DNA of 64,000 nt from Girardinichthys multiradiatus (Eukaryota; Chordata; Actinopteri; Cyprinodontiformes; Goodeidae). The stretch spans positions 6,444,734 through 6,508,733 of the forward strand of contig NC_061806.1 in NCBI RefSeq assembly GCF_021462225.1. The letters run 5' to 3'. Below are positions 11,881-23,956 of this stretch, piece after piece; within the stretch, counting starts at the first letter, position 1, and the number at the start of each line of letters is the position of its first letter. Position numbers and translations under genes: made by a program. The notes below the pieces were generated by a model that saw only the letters and a list, made by a program, of their open reading frames with translations, searched no databases and was not told where the DNA came from.

Positions 11881-13490
11881 CAGGTCCTTCTCAAAATATT
11901 AGCATATTGTGATAAAGTTAATTATTTTCCATAATGTAATGATGAAAATTTAACATTCATATATTTTAGATTCATTGCACACTAACTGAAATATTTCAGG
12001 TCTTTTATTGTCTTAATACGGATGATTGTGGCATACAACTCATGAAAACCCAAAATTCCTATCTCACAAAATTAGCATAATTCATCCGACCAATAAAAGA
12101 AAAGTGTTTTTAATACAAAAAACGTCAACCTTCAAATAATCATGTACAGTTATGCACTCAATACTTGGTCGGGAATCCTTTGGCAGAAATGACTGCTTCA
12201 ATGCGGCGTGGCATGGAGGCAATCAGCCTGTGGCACTGCTGAGGTCTTATGGAGGCCCAGGATGCTTCGATAGCGGCCTTTAGCTCATCCAGAGTGTTGG
12301 GTCTTGAGTCTCTCAACGTTCTCTTCACAATATCCCACAGATTCTCTATGGGGTTCAGGTCAGGAGAGTTGACAGGCCAATTGAGCACAGTGATACCATG
12401 GTCAGTAAACCATTTACCAGTGGTTTTGACACTGTGAGCAGGTGCCAGGTCGTGCTAAAAAATGAAATTTTCATCTCCATAAAGCTTTTCAGCAGATGGA
12501 AGCATGAAGTGCTCCAAAATCTCCTGATAGCTAGCTGCATTGACCCTGCCCTTGATAAAACACAGTGGACCAACACCAGCAGCTGACACGGCACCCCAGA
12601 CCATCACTGACTGTGGGTACTTGACACTGGACTTCTGGCATTTTGGCATTTCCTTCTCCCCAGTCTTCCTCCAGACTCTGGCACCTTGATTTCCGAATGA
12701 CATGCAGAATTTGCTTTCATCCGAAAAAAGTACTTTGGACCACTGAGCAACAGTCCAGTGCTGCTTCTTTGTAGCCCAGGTCAGGCGCTTCTGCCGCTGT
12801 TTCTGGTTCAAAAGTGACTTGACCTGGGGAATGCGGCACCTGTAGCCCATTTCCTGCACACGCCTGTGCACGGTGGCTCTGGATGTTTCTACTCCAGACT
12901 CAGTCCACTGCTTCCGCAGGTCCCCCAAGGTCTGGAATCGGCCCTTCTCCACAATCTTCCTCAGGGTCCGGTCACCTCTTCTCGTTGTGCAGCGTTTTCT
13001 GCCACACTTTTTCCTTCCCACCGACTTCCCACTGAGGTGCCTTGATACAGCACTCTGGGAACAGCCTATTCGTTCAGAAATTTCTTTTTGTGTCTTACCC
13101 TCTTGCTTGAGGGTGTCAATAGTGGCCTTCTGGACAGCAGTCAGGTCGGCAGTCTTACCCATGATTGGGGTTTTGAGTGATGAACCAGGCTGGGAGTTTT
13201 AAAGGCCTCAGGAATCTTTTGCAGGTGTTTAGAGTTAACTCGTTGATTCAGATGATTAGGTTCATAGCTCGTTTAGAGACCCTTTTAATGATATGCTAAT
13301 TTTGTGAGAGAGGAATTTTGGGTTTTCATGAGCTGTATGCCAAAATCATCCGTATTAAGACAATAAAAGACCGGAAATATTTCAGTTAGTGTGCAATGAA
13401 TCTAAAATATATGAATGTTAAATTTTCATCATTACATTATGGAAAATAATGAACTTTATCACAATATGCTATTATTTTGAGAAGGACCTG
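11881..13490 (-). mobile_element. Tc1/mariner element, family A copy 1
   Basis: Complete 1,610-bp element with terminal inverted repeats of about 200 bp (outer end CAGGTCCTTCTCAAAATATT; right end the reverse complement) flanked by TA at 11879-11880 and 13491-13492, the Tc1 target duplication. One transposase gene runs on the minus strand. Three more copies of the same family lie at 24987-26222, 41550-43152 and 56094-57703. Confidence 0.93.
12158..13162 (-). pseudogene. Tc1 transposase, one in-frame stop
   Basis: About 335-codon DD34E transposase that would cut and paste its element at TA. The N-terminal paired-like helix-turn-helix region includes SERIGCSQSAVSRHLSGKS and a basic stretch (GRKKCGRKRCTTRR). 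The catalytic part includes LFSDESKF for the first aspartate, HDLAPAHS for the second and NPIENLWD for the glutamate. A TAG (12455-12457) replaces the glutamine codon found in the other copies just before HDLAPAHS. The frame is otherwise continuous from 13162 to 12158, so a single substitution inactivates it. Confidence 0.9.
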
Positions 13491-13492
13491 TA

Positions 13493-14487
13493 AATAGAAT
13501 CCACTTGTGTGTAATCAAGTCTCTGTATAAATGCACCTGCTCTGTGATAGTCTCAGGGTTCTGTTCAAAGCGCAGAGAGCATCATGAAGCCCAAAGAACA
13601 CACCAAGCAGGTCTGAAATACTGTTGTGGAGAAGTTTAAAGCCGGATTTGGATGCAAAAAGATTTCCCAAGCTTTAAACATCCCAAAGAGCACTGTGCAA
13701 GCAATCATATTGAAATGGAAGGAGTATCAGACCTCTGCAAATCTACCAAGACCTGGCCGTCCCTCTAAACTTTTATCTCGAACAAGGAGAAGACTGATCA
13801 GAGATGCAGCCAAGAGGCCCATGATCACTCTGGATGAACTGCAGAGATCAACAGCTGAGGTGGGAGAGTCTTTCCATAGGACAACAATCAGTCATACACT
13901 GCACAAATCTGGCCTTTATGGAAGAGTGGCAAGAAGAAAGCCATTTCTCAAAGATATCCATAAAAAGTCTCGTTTGAAGTTTGCCACAAGCTACCTGCGA
14001 GGCACACCAAACATGTGGAAGAAGGTGCTCTGGTCAGATGAAACCAAAATTGAACTGTTTGGCCACAATGCAAAACAATATGTTTGGCGTAGAAGCAACA
14101 CAGCTCATCAGCCTGAACACACCATCCCCACTGTCAAACATGGTGGTGGCAGCATCATAGATTGGGCCCACTTTTCGTCAGCAGGGACAGGGAAGATGGT
14201 CAAAATTGATGGGAAGATGGATGGGGCCAAATACAGGACCATTCTGGAAGAAAACCTGTTATTATTAACGCAAGGGGGCCGAATAATATTGCACCCCCCC
14301 CTTTTCAGTTTTTTATTTGTTAAAAAAGTTTGACACATCCAATAAATTTCATTCCACTTCACGATTGTGTCCCACTTGTTGTTGATTCTTCACAAAATAT
14401 TAGACTTTTATATCTTTATGTTTGAAGCCTGAAATGTGGCAAGAGGTTGACCAGTTCAAGGGGGCTGAATACTTTCGCAAGGCACTG
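13493..14487 (+). mobile_element. Tc1/mariner element, family B, deleted
   Basis: A second Tc1 family starting directly after the family A copy. The right end reads GGCACTGTA after GGGGCTGAATACTTTCGCAA, a terminus common in fish Tc1 elements. The left terminus is missing. The transposase 5' half joins directly to 3' non-coding sequence near 14270, so the middle of the element is deleted. Confidence 0.8.
13584..14333 (+). pseudogene. Tc1 family B transposase, 3' deleted
   Basis: Starts at ATG 13584 (MKPKEHTKQV), with a TGA at codon 11 (13614-13616). The frame then continues through a helix-turn-helix (KISQALNIPKSTVQAIILKW), a GRPSKL linker and the first catalytic aspartate (VLWSDETKIELFG). 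The protein ends shortly after the YRTILEENL stretch, where coding runs into the element's 3' non-coding sequence. The second aspartate and the glutamate are therefore absent. Cannot be functional. Confidence 0.85.
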
Positions 14488-14489
14488 TA

Positions 14490-14968
14490 TTACTGGCTTG
14501 TTGTCAGTGTATCAACCACCCAGATCTCTCAGGTCTTCTGGCTCAAATCTATTCTGCATACCCAGAACCGGAACCAAACATGGAGAAGCAGCTTTTAGTT
14601 CTTATGCTCCACTAATCTGGAATAAACTCACAGAACACTGTAAAAGCACTGAAACCCTAAGTTGCTTTAAATCAAGATTAAAATCTTATTTGTTTAGAGT
14701 GGCCTTTGACTGTGCCATCTAAACATTGTTAGTTAAGTTTTCAGTCCAACTTTCCTTTCATTTTTTATCAATCATTTATCATACATTGTTAAAATAATAA
14801 TTTTTTTTAATTGTCATCTTTTGAATTATTCATTTTTTATTCATTTAATTATTTAATTACCTTTATGCCACTGCAATGTATGTTTCCTATTATGTCTCTT
14901 TTTTTCATGTATAGTACTTTAAATTGTCTCTACTGAAATGTGCTATATAAATAAACTTGCCTTGCCTA
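14490..14968 (+). repeat. LINE (L2-like) 3' end
   Basis: A stretch of about 90 codons (14447-14722) ends in LIWNKLTEHCKSTETLSCFKSRLKSYLF-type sequence, the usual C-terminus of fish L2-like LINE reverse transcriptase proteins. After the stop an A/T-rich 3' UTR ends in CTATATAAATAAACTTGCCTTGCC, a familiar fish LINE tail. It is 5'-truncated. Family assignment is from recollection of such tails. Confidence 0.65.
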
Positions 14969-15714
14969 ATTATATTAAGATTAATATAGAAAAAAATAAT
15001 ATTAAAATATTAATATGTAATAATATTATAAGCAGTCGCTAATGAATATTTACAGAGCTCTTATGAAATTAGCACTAGACTATGGATGTATGGTTTATGG
15101 AGCAGCAGCAAAATCAACAATACAATTAGCAGATAAATTACAATACAGGCTTTATGAGTACGTACTGGAGCAACTAAGACCATCAATGCTATCTTAGTAG
15201 AGTCTGGAGAGACTCTTTTAGAAATTAGAAGAATCAAAACATCACATTCTTACTGGATTAGACTTAAAAGTAGTGGACAAGAAAACCTAGCTACAAGTAT
15301 GTTAAAGAACTCCCTGAGGACATCTGTGGACCTGCTCAGAACTTTGTGGCCGGTTGATGAACATTCCAACGTACCATCAAGGACAATGGCCTCTGGGACA
15401 GTGCTTCATGGACTTACTTGCCCACACTCACTCGCACACACACACGGATGCTCAAGATAAACATATGCACCCCTCACACCACCTTCACCGTTCCCGGCAT
15501 GATGTTGTTTTGTAAACTTGTTGCTTCTTTGTGCTGAGGTTTTTTGCAATCTCAAACTGTATCCTGCTAAGGATAAAGTGTGAAATATGATTTTTTTCCC
15601 TCTACTTTCCTAACGTGGCCTCTTTTCTCATCTAGCAAGGGCAGCGCCTGTGAGTGGGCCTCGGTGACCCGTCCCCCCTTGTCTTGTGTCATGATGTCTG
15701 TTTGGATGGGTTGT
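14969..15714 (+). repeat. Degenerate LINE fragment and unassigned sequence
   Basis: 15030-15180 translates to sequence like a LINE reverse-transcriptase C-terminal part (RALMKLALDYGCMVYGAA), broken by stops. The rest, to the Harbinger edge, has no recognisable coding capacity. A (CA)n run lies near 15430-15450. Confidence 0.45.
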
Positions 15715-15760
15715 TACGGTGGCCGGGGGTGCAAAACACTTTTACAAGTACTGAAACAAA

Positions 15761-15936
15761 TTTACATTTCAGAAAACACTTTTACATTTCAGAAAACAAA
15801 TTTACATTTCAGAAAACACTTTTACATTTCAGAAAACACTTTTACATTTCAGAAAACAAATTTACATTTCAGAAAACACTTTTACATTTCAGAAAACATA
15901 TTTACATTTCAGAAAACACTTTTACATTTCAGAAAA
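15761..15936. repeat. 20-bp minisatellite in the transposon's left arm
   Basis: Nine back-to-back copies of TTTACATTTCAGAAAACANN in perfect 20-base register, alternating ACT and AAA in the variable part. The right arm of the same transposon has one copy, so the array expanded in the left arm only. No spacers of distinct sequence. Confidence 0.93.
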
Positions 15937-17059
15937 TCAACCGGAAAGGGAATGTACCAACGCCGAGGCTGACTTCCGGGTCAGCCTCAGGGGCTGCATC
16001 CTTCGAAGGCCGTATTTGTAGGCCGATTACGTCACAGCGCGGCGACGAAGGCTGTCCCAATTCATGAATCATGACTCCCTCAAATGTGTCCTTATTTTGC
16101 CCGATTTGAAGGATGGGTTGTGAGTATCCTTCGAAGGCCCATCATTTCCCATCATTCATTGCGGGTCAAAGCGGATTGGTCAAGCAGGGGAAACCATGGC
16201 GGACCACAGCAACAAAAGCTGTGAGTAAATTGTGGAAAATTACACTTTCTGTGACACAAATTAACTTCTACAATGTTTTTAGTGCGGGAATATAACTATG
16301 TAGACGTGAAATATCTGCTTGATTTATCTAGACATCGCTTAATTTCAAACGTGCTCCGACGTGTTCGGAGTTTTCCGTTCCCGGCGTAGTAACCGGCTCG
16401 CCTCGCCAGCCCTACCGACGGTGAGGTGAGCTAGCCCGGTAGAGATCTGACCGGACTATCGGCACTAATCTCCCGCTGGCAGTCATCACAGTGAACGTTT
16501 AACACAAGTGATTTCTAACAGTTTATGTTGTTATTTTAATTGTTACTGAAAATCGATTTAACATTTCAGGTGATATTAAAGTTAACCAGAATAAATGGAC
16601 AGTTTTATGTAATCCAACTGTATCGCTGGACAGTGTGATTGAGAATAAATAAGCTTTTCAATATGAATTTTTAATGAAGAAATGTGCTATATGTTTTAAA
16701 AGTTTATTTATAATTCAGTTAGCATTATAATTTCTGATTCCAGGTACAATCCAGAGACAATCATGTTCAGGTAAAAAAGATGTTTGATTTAACTAGCCAA
16801 TAAACAAAGATATAGCAACTTTATAGCTAATGTATGTCGACATATTTTATTTATATATATATAAAAAAAACAACAACTTTCAATTTTAAGATAGATGGGA
16901 ATTATAAAGTATTTGATCCCCTCTGGCTGTTCTTAGATAATTATATAATAATGCAGTGTTTTTGGTGTATTAGTATCTTCTTGCTTTGATCACTTAAAAT
17001 ATCCAGAAGCATGCCTTAAAAATAATGTGTTTTTCCATCTCCATTCTTCACTTTTCTAG

Positions 17060-18170
17060 ACCAGACCCCTTTACTGCAGGATCAACCTGAGTGTCCCAGT
17101 CTGAAACGCTTCTTCAACCAGGAGGACACCAGGCCTGATTTTCAGCTGAGCAGGGAGGTTCTGGCAGTGCTGCTTAATCTTTTGCACCAGGATAGGCGAC
17201 ATGGATGGGTGCTACTATTGAGACCTTGGTTTTTCTTTTCTGGCTGGCAAGTGGCACATCCTACAGAGTGGTCTGCAGAGTGTTTGGGATGCCTCGCTCT
17301 ACTGTCCATCGCATCGTCCACAGAGTTACAGAGGAGGTCGTGGCTATTCGTCACCAGGTCATCTACCTTCTAAAGACCCCTGAGGACTTAAGGCAGCGTC
17401 CCGTGAGTTTGCAGGGCTGGCACACCACAGAGCTTTTCTTATAGCTGTGGGTGCAATTGACGGCTGCCATATCCGCTTCAGCTGTCCAAGCAGCCTTGAT
17501 GGTCAGTGCTACAGGAACAGGAAACTCTTCCCTTCCATAATCCTGCAAGCAGTTTCTGACCATCGGAGCCATTTTATTGACACGTATGTGGGCTGGCCTG
17601 GGTCAGTGCATGACTCTAGGGTGCTCCGCCACAGCCCACTGTACAGTTTATCCTCCTCCAGGGTATTTTATCCTTGCTGATGGAGGGTACCCATGCCTCC
17701 AATATCCACTCCCCCTCATCACTCCCTACAAGAGGACAAGACAAGGTGTGGGAGCCCAGCGCTTTAACAGCCATCATTCCAAAAACACGCTCTATAATAG
17801 AGTGTGTTTTTGGAATGATGAAAACCAGATTCAGGGCCATCTTCCTGCAAGCGCTGGAGGTGCACGACCTAGATCCATTTTAAATATATATTATACATAA
17901 TATATACACACATATGCACCCTCTTTTAAATTATTTTCAGGTCATAACAGCATGCGCCATCCTCCACAACATCTGCCTTGGTGCTGAGGATGTCATGGCC
18001 CCAGAGGATGACCCAGAGGAGGCTGTAGAAGAGGATGAGGGTGAGGTCGGGACTGTGGCAGTCAGCGTTGCTCTCTGGCAGGACCAGCTTTCAGTTGAGG
18101 TGTCTGCCCTGGAGGAGGTACCACCAGAACATGACTACTGTGTCAGCCAAGTATATTATAGATGTGATTA
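17060..18170 (+). pseudogene. HARBI1-like Harbinger transposase
   Basis: DDE_Tnp_4-type transposase of the element at 15717-20404. Coding starts after a CTAG acceptor near 17060. It includes a helix-turn-helix (YRVVCRVFGMPRSTVHRIV, about 17260-17320), the first aspartate in VGAIDGCHI, the second in GWPGSVHDSRVL, then LADGGYP, and a glutamate in SIIECVFGMMKTRF (about 17790-17830). A candidate intron, 17881-17940, ends in TTATTTTCAG; the last exon (ITACAILHNICLGAE) is acidic at its end and stops at 18170. Frame changes near 17445 and 17670 break it. HARBI1-like transposases need the second gene's DNA-binding protein for import and end recognition (family knowledge). Confidence 0.82.
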
Positions 18171-18771
18171 ATTTTTGAGGGGTATAACTAATTGTAATAT
18201 TTTGTGAGCACCATCTTCTAATTCTGCATTTTTCCGATTACCTCTTAGTGATGTGGCAGCTTTCAATTCAGCCAGCCCTTTAAACCCACTTGATGGACGA
18301 TGACGTGGACAGCGGAGAGAGGCATCACAAACATCTGCAGACCACCTGTGTGATGCTTTGCTCACCATCCAGAAAGACAAACCACAGGTCTCAGTTGCAG
18401 CATCCCATCCAAGTCTCTGACCTTGCGAGAGATTTAGCCACACCACCAGAGACTTTCTGTTCAGAAAGACATCTGCCTCTTTGTTCTGTTGAAGAGGTTT
18501 TTCCAGGAACCGGTCACTCAGGTTGATCCTGCTGTCTCCATTGTAAATACTTGTACATAGTTTTATTTTATGCCTTTTGTCTTGTAATCTTGATCTGTTT
18601 GAATGTTTTCTTCCCCCATTCTGTTTAAAGTGCTGTTTGTATTTTTCATAATAAATTCTGTTTATAACTTTAAATGAAGTTGATGTATTGTTAGATCAAA
18701 TGGAAATAACATTAGTGACAAAAACACCTTAAAACTTTAAGAAACAATCTGAACAAAACTTAATATTTCTT

Positions 18772-19690
18772 TTATAGCACCTTATTTTGGTGCCATTCTT
18801 TGGAAAACAGTCTGTCCATTCTCTGTAGCCTCATGTCCTCCCTGATCAACTCCATCATCTCTGTCCCTCTTTCTTTTCTGACCCCTTCCTGCTGGCTCAC
18901 TGTCTTCCTTCTCCATCTGGTTGCCCACTGCTCCGCTTGGCCCTGGAGTGTCCTCAGGGATGGAGGCAATTAGGACAGGAGGTGTTGTGGAAGACCTCTG
19001 TCCCAACACCTCATCCATAAGGACAAACCAGGGCCAAGTAGCAGCAGTGGGCTTTTCACAGACTCCTGACCCTGGATACTTACAATCCTAAAGTTAGAAG
19101 GAAGAAAAAAAGAGTTGACTAAACAGAGAAACCAATAAGACTTTTAGAAATATTTTTTTATTTGTGTGTGACATGAGAACTTCTGAACATACTTTATTTT
19201 CTTTTGTTTTGGCCTGCAAAGGTGACCTTCACCTGTTGGTCCATCTTCTCCAGAATTGTCCTAAACTGAAAGAAGTATGTTAATCACTGGATGGATATTT
19301 ATGAAAGTCAGAAAGATAGGAGTTTATGAAACTGGACAGAAACCGACTGCAAAGAATGTTGTTATTGTACCTCCAAGCCACGGTGGTTGAGTTTTTAGCT
19401 CCAGTAAAAAGGTGGTGGTTCTCACCCCTGAGCTTAATAAACTGGCCCGTCTGCTCCTTTGTACCTAAAACAAATATGAAAATACCAAAAAAAACAAAAA
19501 CATCTTGCTTAATATCAGAGCAAAAATAAAGCCTTTTTTAATTTCACATTTGTCTTAATTTGAAGAAAATATTAAAAATATTTCTATGCAAATGTCTAAA
19601 ACAAGCTCTTTCAAACTTTTCACTTCTTTACTGAGATTCACTTACATTTGGAGGTGTATTCCTCGTCGGGTTTACCTGGAATCAGAAATT
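18772..19690 (-). pseudogene. Harbinger second protein (Myb/MADF-like), multi-exon
   Basis: Minus-strand partner gene. Candidate exons: about 19635-19675 (GKPDEEYTSK, then a GTAAGT donor), about 19375-19470 (QFIKLRGENHHLFTGAK, a typical MADF/Myb-SANT-like segment of Harbinger accessory proteins) and 19018-18772, which has a basic motif (GQKRKRDRDD) and a C-terminal helix (MELIREDMRLQRMDRLF). The last exon has one frameshift near 18855. Stop at 18772. This family binds transposon ends and the transposase. Exon borders are estimates. The two genes converge near 18170-18770, where AATAAA signals on both strands fit 3' ends. Confidence 0.65.
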
Positions 19691-20406
19691 ATAATGCTAA
19701 CTGAATTATAAATAAACTTTTAAAACATATAGCACATTTCTTCATTAAAAATTCATATTGTAAAGCTTATTTATTCTCAATCACACTCTCCAGCGATACA
19801 GTTGGATTACATAAAACTGTCAATTTATTCTGGTTAACCTTAATATCACCTGAAATGTTAAATCAATTTTCAGTAACAATTAAAATAATAACATAAACTG
19901 TTAGAAATCACTTGTGTTAAACGTTCACTGTGATGACTGCCAGCGGGAGCTTAGTGCCGATAGTCCGGTCACATCTCCCGGGCTAGCTCGCCTCACCGCC
20001 GGTAGGGCTGGCAAGGCGAGCCGGTTACTACGCCGGGAACGGAAAACTCACACATTTGAAATTAAGCGATGTCTAGATAAATCAAGCAGATATTTCACGT
20101 CTACATAGTTATATTCCCGCACTAAAAACATTGTAGAAGTTAATTTGTGTCACAGAAAGTGTAATTTTCCACAATTTACTCACAGCTTTTGTTGCTATGG
20201 TCCGCCATGGCTTCCCCTGCTTGACCAATCCGCTTCGACCCGCTGTAACGTAATCGGTCTACAAATACGGCCTTCGAAGGATGCAGCCCCTGAGGCTGAC
20301 CCGGAAGTCAGCCTCGTCGTTGGTACATTCCCTTTCCGGTTGATTTTCTGAAATGTAAATTTGTTTCGGTACTTGTAAAAGTGTTTTGCACCCCCCGGCC
20401 ACCGTA

Positions 20407-21499
20407 CAACTGACTGACCGACTGATAATATTTCTGTGTGCAAAATCTGAACCTATACTAAACTTTTTCATCTGCCTCTCTCACACACACATGTATGGGA
20501 TTTGAGTGTAACATCTGCGTTTTTGAGCGATACACTGGATTTATATTGAAAGCACATCTTATGCGGGCAGAAGAGAAACAGGCCGAAGTTCTTTCTCCCT
20601 CCTGGAGAAGTTAAAGTGGACAAAGAATGATTGAATGTCTCACCAACAGACCTGAAAGGGCCTGGTTGTTTTTTGAGACTGTGTGCCATGACAGTCTGAC
20701 TCTGGAGCGATTTAGAAACTGATGGGGGTAACGTACAAACACACACACATTTGCATAAATTTTTTCCTATTTTCTGCAATGAAGAACGCTTATTAACCGC
20801 TGCTCATGTGACGCTTGCTTGACGTGGACAGATATAGCGGGTTAAAATATTATTTTAGGGTTAGAAAAGTATCTTCAAAAGGGTGATAATTTAGCTCATT
20901 TGATACTTTCCAGTTAATCCTTTTAGAGAAACAAGTTCTCTTTCGTCGTGGAATATTCAGGGCCAATTATTCTAGTTATTAAAAGTTATTAAAAGCAGAG
21001 GAAGTTACAACATCTCCAAAACTCAGCAGTAACCAAGTGTTTCTATGTTATTCTCAGGACAGATCTCATGAAGGAGCATTTTTATAAAACCCAGCGCATG
21101 CGTAAAACCTGATGGGTTTCTCCTTCAGGTATTATTTTCTGTTGTCAGAGTTTGTATTCCATAAATCTAATGGGTAGAGACCTCATTAAAACAGGTTTAG
21201 TTTTACTGCAGATGGTCTTCATACAGTTTCTGACACAGTACTTACAGTTTGGTGCAGTTTTGTCCGCAAGTGTTAACTGACGCTTATGGAAAGTACAAAT
21301 TCATAGTTTTTCACAGCAGCTGCTGGGAAGAGGTTAAATTAATTTCTTTCCTTCCCTCTTCTGATTCATGCAGCGTGTTGATTTACACTGTACCTTATAT
21401 CAGATCCTGACAAAAACTATGAAAGGCTTGGTTCTGCAGTTTCTTTCCCTTTGGGGAAGGAAAGGAAACCTAATCAGTTCTATGCAACACACATAGAAA
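20407..21499. other. Non-coding sequence, duplicated at 60728-61820
   Basis: No gene recognised. It shares near identity with the stretch 40,321 bases further right. A CA run (ACACACACA) lies near 20480 and another near 20740. The open frames here are short and show no family features. Confidence 0.6.
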
Positions 21500-23935
21500 T
21501 ATTAAAACACTTGTTGTTTTCTAAGATATCACCAGCTAAAACATTTTAAACTTTTGAGAGTAATTGGTTTTGTTAAACACATTTGCCTTGGCAAGACAAA
21601 CCTTTAAAATGAGAATGAAAAAATGGGTTATTTTTGAAGGTAAGAAAGATTCTGATTGGATGATGGTACCACACAAAAATTAAACTAATCTCATGTTTCC
21701 TAAAAGACTGCATAGAAAAGGTCTTCAGAACCGTGGAGTTATTTTCCACCACAGTACCAAATTTTTTAAGCATGCTTTTTCTTTATTTTAACAGATCTGT
21801 ATTTTTTGTTTTTGGCTTTTTAGCATAATGTTGTCTGAAGCTTATTATGAACTGTGTTAGAAGCAAATATGATCTGAGGTAAATTAGGAGCTGTGAACTA
21901 GTGATTTTTAAATCTGATTATTAAGCAAGCAGAAATCATACACCAACAGGTCTGGGGATATTTAGCCAATCCTTTAAGAGAGGTAACATCATTGTTCAAT
22001 GCAGCAATACTCAACCTGTGGTTCCTGGACTCCTGAAGCCCGTAAGCCATAGATTTTGGGTCCATAAAATTATAATACTTAATTATAGGTAGACTGATTA
22101 CCTATTAAAATAGATCTAAGCCAATGATGGGTTCCAGTCATTTGGTGGCTTTGAAATGCAATAATACTCAAAATTTCTACTCTGGGGAACACAGATTGGG
22201 GTTGAAGAGTTTAGTTTTGGAACCAAGGTTAGGATTTTTATAACGGGATAAAGACAAGTAAAATCCTTTATTTTAGGAAAAGAAAAGAAATAAAGGCTCC
22301 TTGTTTGATTTCTTAGGGTTTAAAGATTAAAAGAATACATAGGAGTACAAAGGTACACAAGGTAATTTCAGATTATTAAATCATAAAATATTGGAACATT
22401 TATCAGCATTTGGATTATTAAAGAGGGGTTCTAGTAATAATTTTCTCCCCAACTCTCAAAATTTAAATAGCCAAATTAAGGAAAATTATGTGTCCTCCCT
22501 TTGAAACACTATGTGGAAAAAAGTCCACTTTGGAGTTAAGATTCTTATTTTAATTTCTGATTAAGTCAAACACTGCAGTTTTTGTTTTGTTTGGGTATAA
22601 CATAAAAATGTCAACGCCGGCTTAAAATACTTCTTTACATTTAACCTGAGCAGAGAAATTCTTGAATGCAGCTGCGATCAAATTGAGCCAAACAAAAAGA
22701 GAATTATAACAATAACTCTCAGGATTGTAGTTATTATTATAGAGTTACAGTACAAAGAATTAGCAAAAGGTTTCAGCATCAGTGAATTTGGATTCATTTA
22801 AGAGAAAACTGTTGGTGTGCTTCTAAATACTTTGAGATCTCTTTGGACTTTGTGCACTCATCTTAAAACAAGATCCTGAAGATTGTCATAAGAAAATTGA
22901 TCAATTATAGCATTAAAAGATATGGCTGAGAAAACATATTCTTTGAATTCTTGAAGCTTCAAATTTGGCCATTTGTTTGTCTTTGATGTTTTGTCTTTGT
23001 TTTGTTGGAATAAATGTTTGTTTATTTGTTGCATGAAACAATAATCCATGTTTAGAATAATGTTTCTAAATCCCAGATTGATTAAAACTTTTCAGGAGAG
23101 TTAAGAAGCAGCTTGTTTCTGAGGCTGCCAATCAGAGGTTAGTTCTGCCTGACTCCGCCCACCTAGCAGGTTGGTTCACACCTTTGCTTCCATGGTAACG
23201 CTCAGCACCTCCCTTCCTGAGTTTTAACACTGTTTAAGAGACAATAGAATCAAAATGCTTGTAGTGATTGTTGCCTTAACATGTTTTTTGTATAATAATT
23301 AAGGATGTAGCATGACATTTAGATTTATGTGTTTTATTACTAAAAGGTTAATGAAATAGTTTAAACTAGTTTGAAGAATTAGTTTTGCATACAGAATCAT
23401 TGGTGATTTATTAGATTGAAAGTTTTCCCTGGTGCCATTAAGCTAACTGACAGTTCAAGATATGCAAAAGTAAGGAATATATTTTTGATAAAGAATCAGA
23501 GTTATGATTTCATACTGGACAGGAATTATTTATTCGATTACATTTGTATGCGTCAATATTACATTAGATTTCAATTAGTCTAATATTTATCTTCATACAA
23601 GACAAATCAGGATGATATGTGACTTATTTCTAAGTGAGACATTGATGAACTGTACAACGACTGATGTCTATGTTTTGTTGTTAATGGAACTGAGTTACAG
23701 TTAAAAACATCTGGATTTTATTTATGTTGCTTTCATTACATTCATAGAGACACATAGTTATGTCAGAATTCATTTCTTTGGTTCTATCTAATGTGATCTT
23801 AGTTACTAGAACATTCTTGTTTAAACCTTTTGCTGGATTGTCGCAGGGGTTGGACTCTGCGCCAGAAGAGGGGAATGTCAGAATAAAGTAACATGGAGAT
23901 ATTGCCAAGATCAATTTAAAGTAACATGGGGATAT
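21500..23935 (+). repeat. 2.3-kb dispersed repeat R, copy 1
   Basis: Non-coding, A/T-rich. It is found inverted at about 32610-34440 and 57995-60262, and directly at 61952-63235 as part of the large duplication. Near the right edge CAGAAGAGGGGAATGTCAGAA looks like a polypurine tract followed by TG. A roughly 33-base phrase (AGTAACATGGxGATATTGCCAAGATCAATTT) is tandemly duplicated at 23889-23952. It may be a long LTR or a non-autonomous retroelement. No coding capacity was found. Confidence 0.65.
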
Positions 23936-23956
23936 TGCCAAGATCAATTTTTTTCC

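Larger units (their letters stand above)
15717..20404. mobile_element. Complete PIF/Harbinger-type DNA transposon
   Basis: Ends CGGTGGCCGGGGGTGCAAAACAC (left) and its reverse complement (right, to 20404), with TA on both sides (15715-15716 and 20405-20406). The inverted repeats are very long: right arm about 19680-20404, left arm about 15717-16740. The left is longer because of a 20-bp minisatellite (15761-15936) and a ~130-bp segment (about 16036-16165) absent from the right. Inside are a HARBI1-like transposase on plus and a Myb/MADF-like gene on minus, the normal two-gene set. A 2-bp TA duplication is seen, where classic Harbingers make 3 bp, so ISL2EU-like affinity or decay is possible. 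Confidence 0.85.

Noticed and set aside
12873..13202. 109-codon frame antisense to the Tc1 transposase, repeated in all copies
   Set aside because: It overlaps the transposase on the opposite strand and is conserved only because the transposase DNA is; no family features.
15761..15936. CRISPR-like periodic array
   Set aside because: Units are contiguous 20-bp copies with no unique spacers, inside a eukaryotic transposon arm; it is a minisatellite.
20468..20779. 103-codon minus-strand frame duplicated at 60789
   Set aside because: Conserved only because the whole segment is duplicated; composition and CA runs argue against coding.
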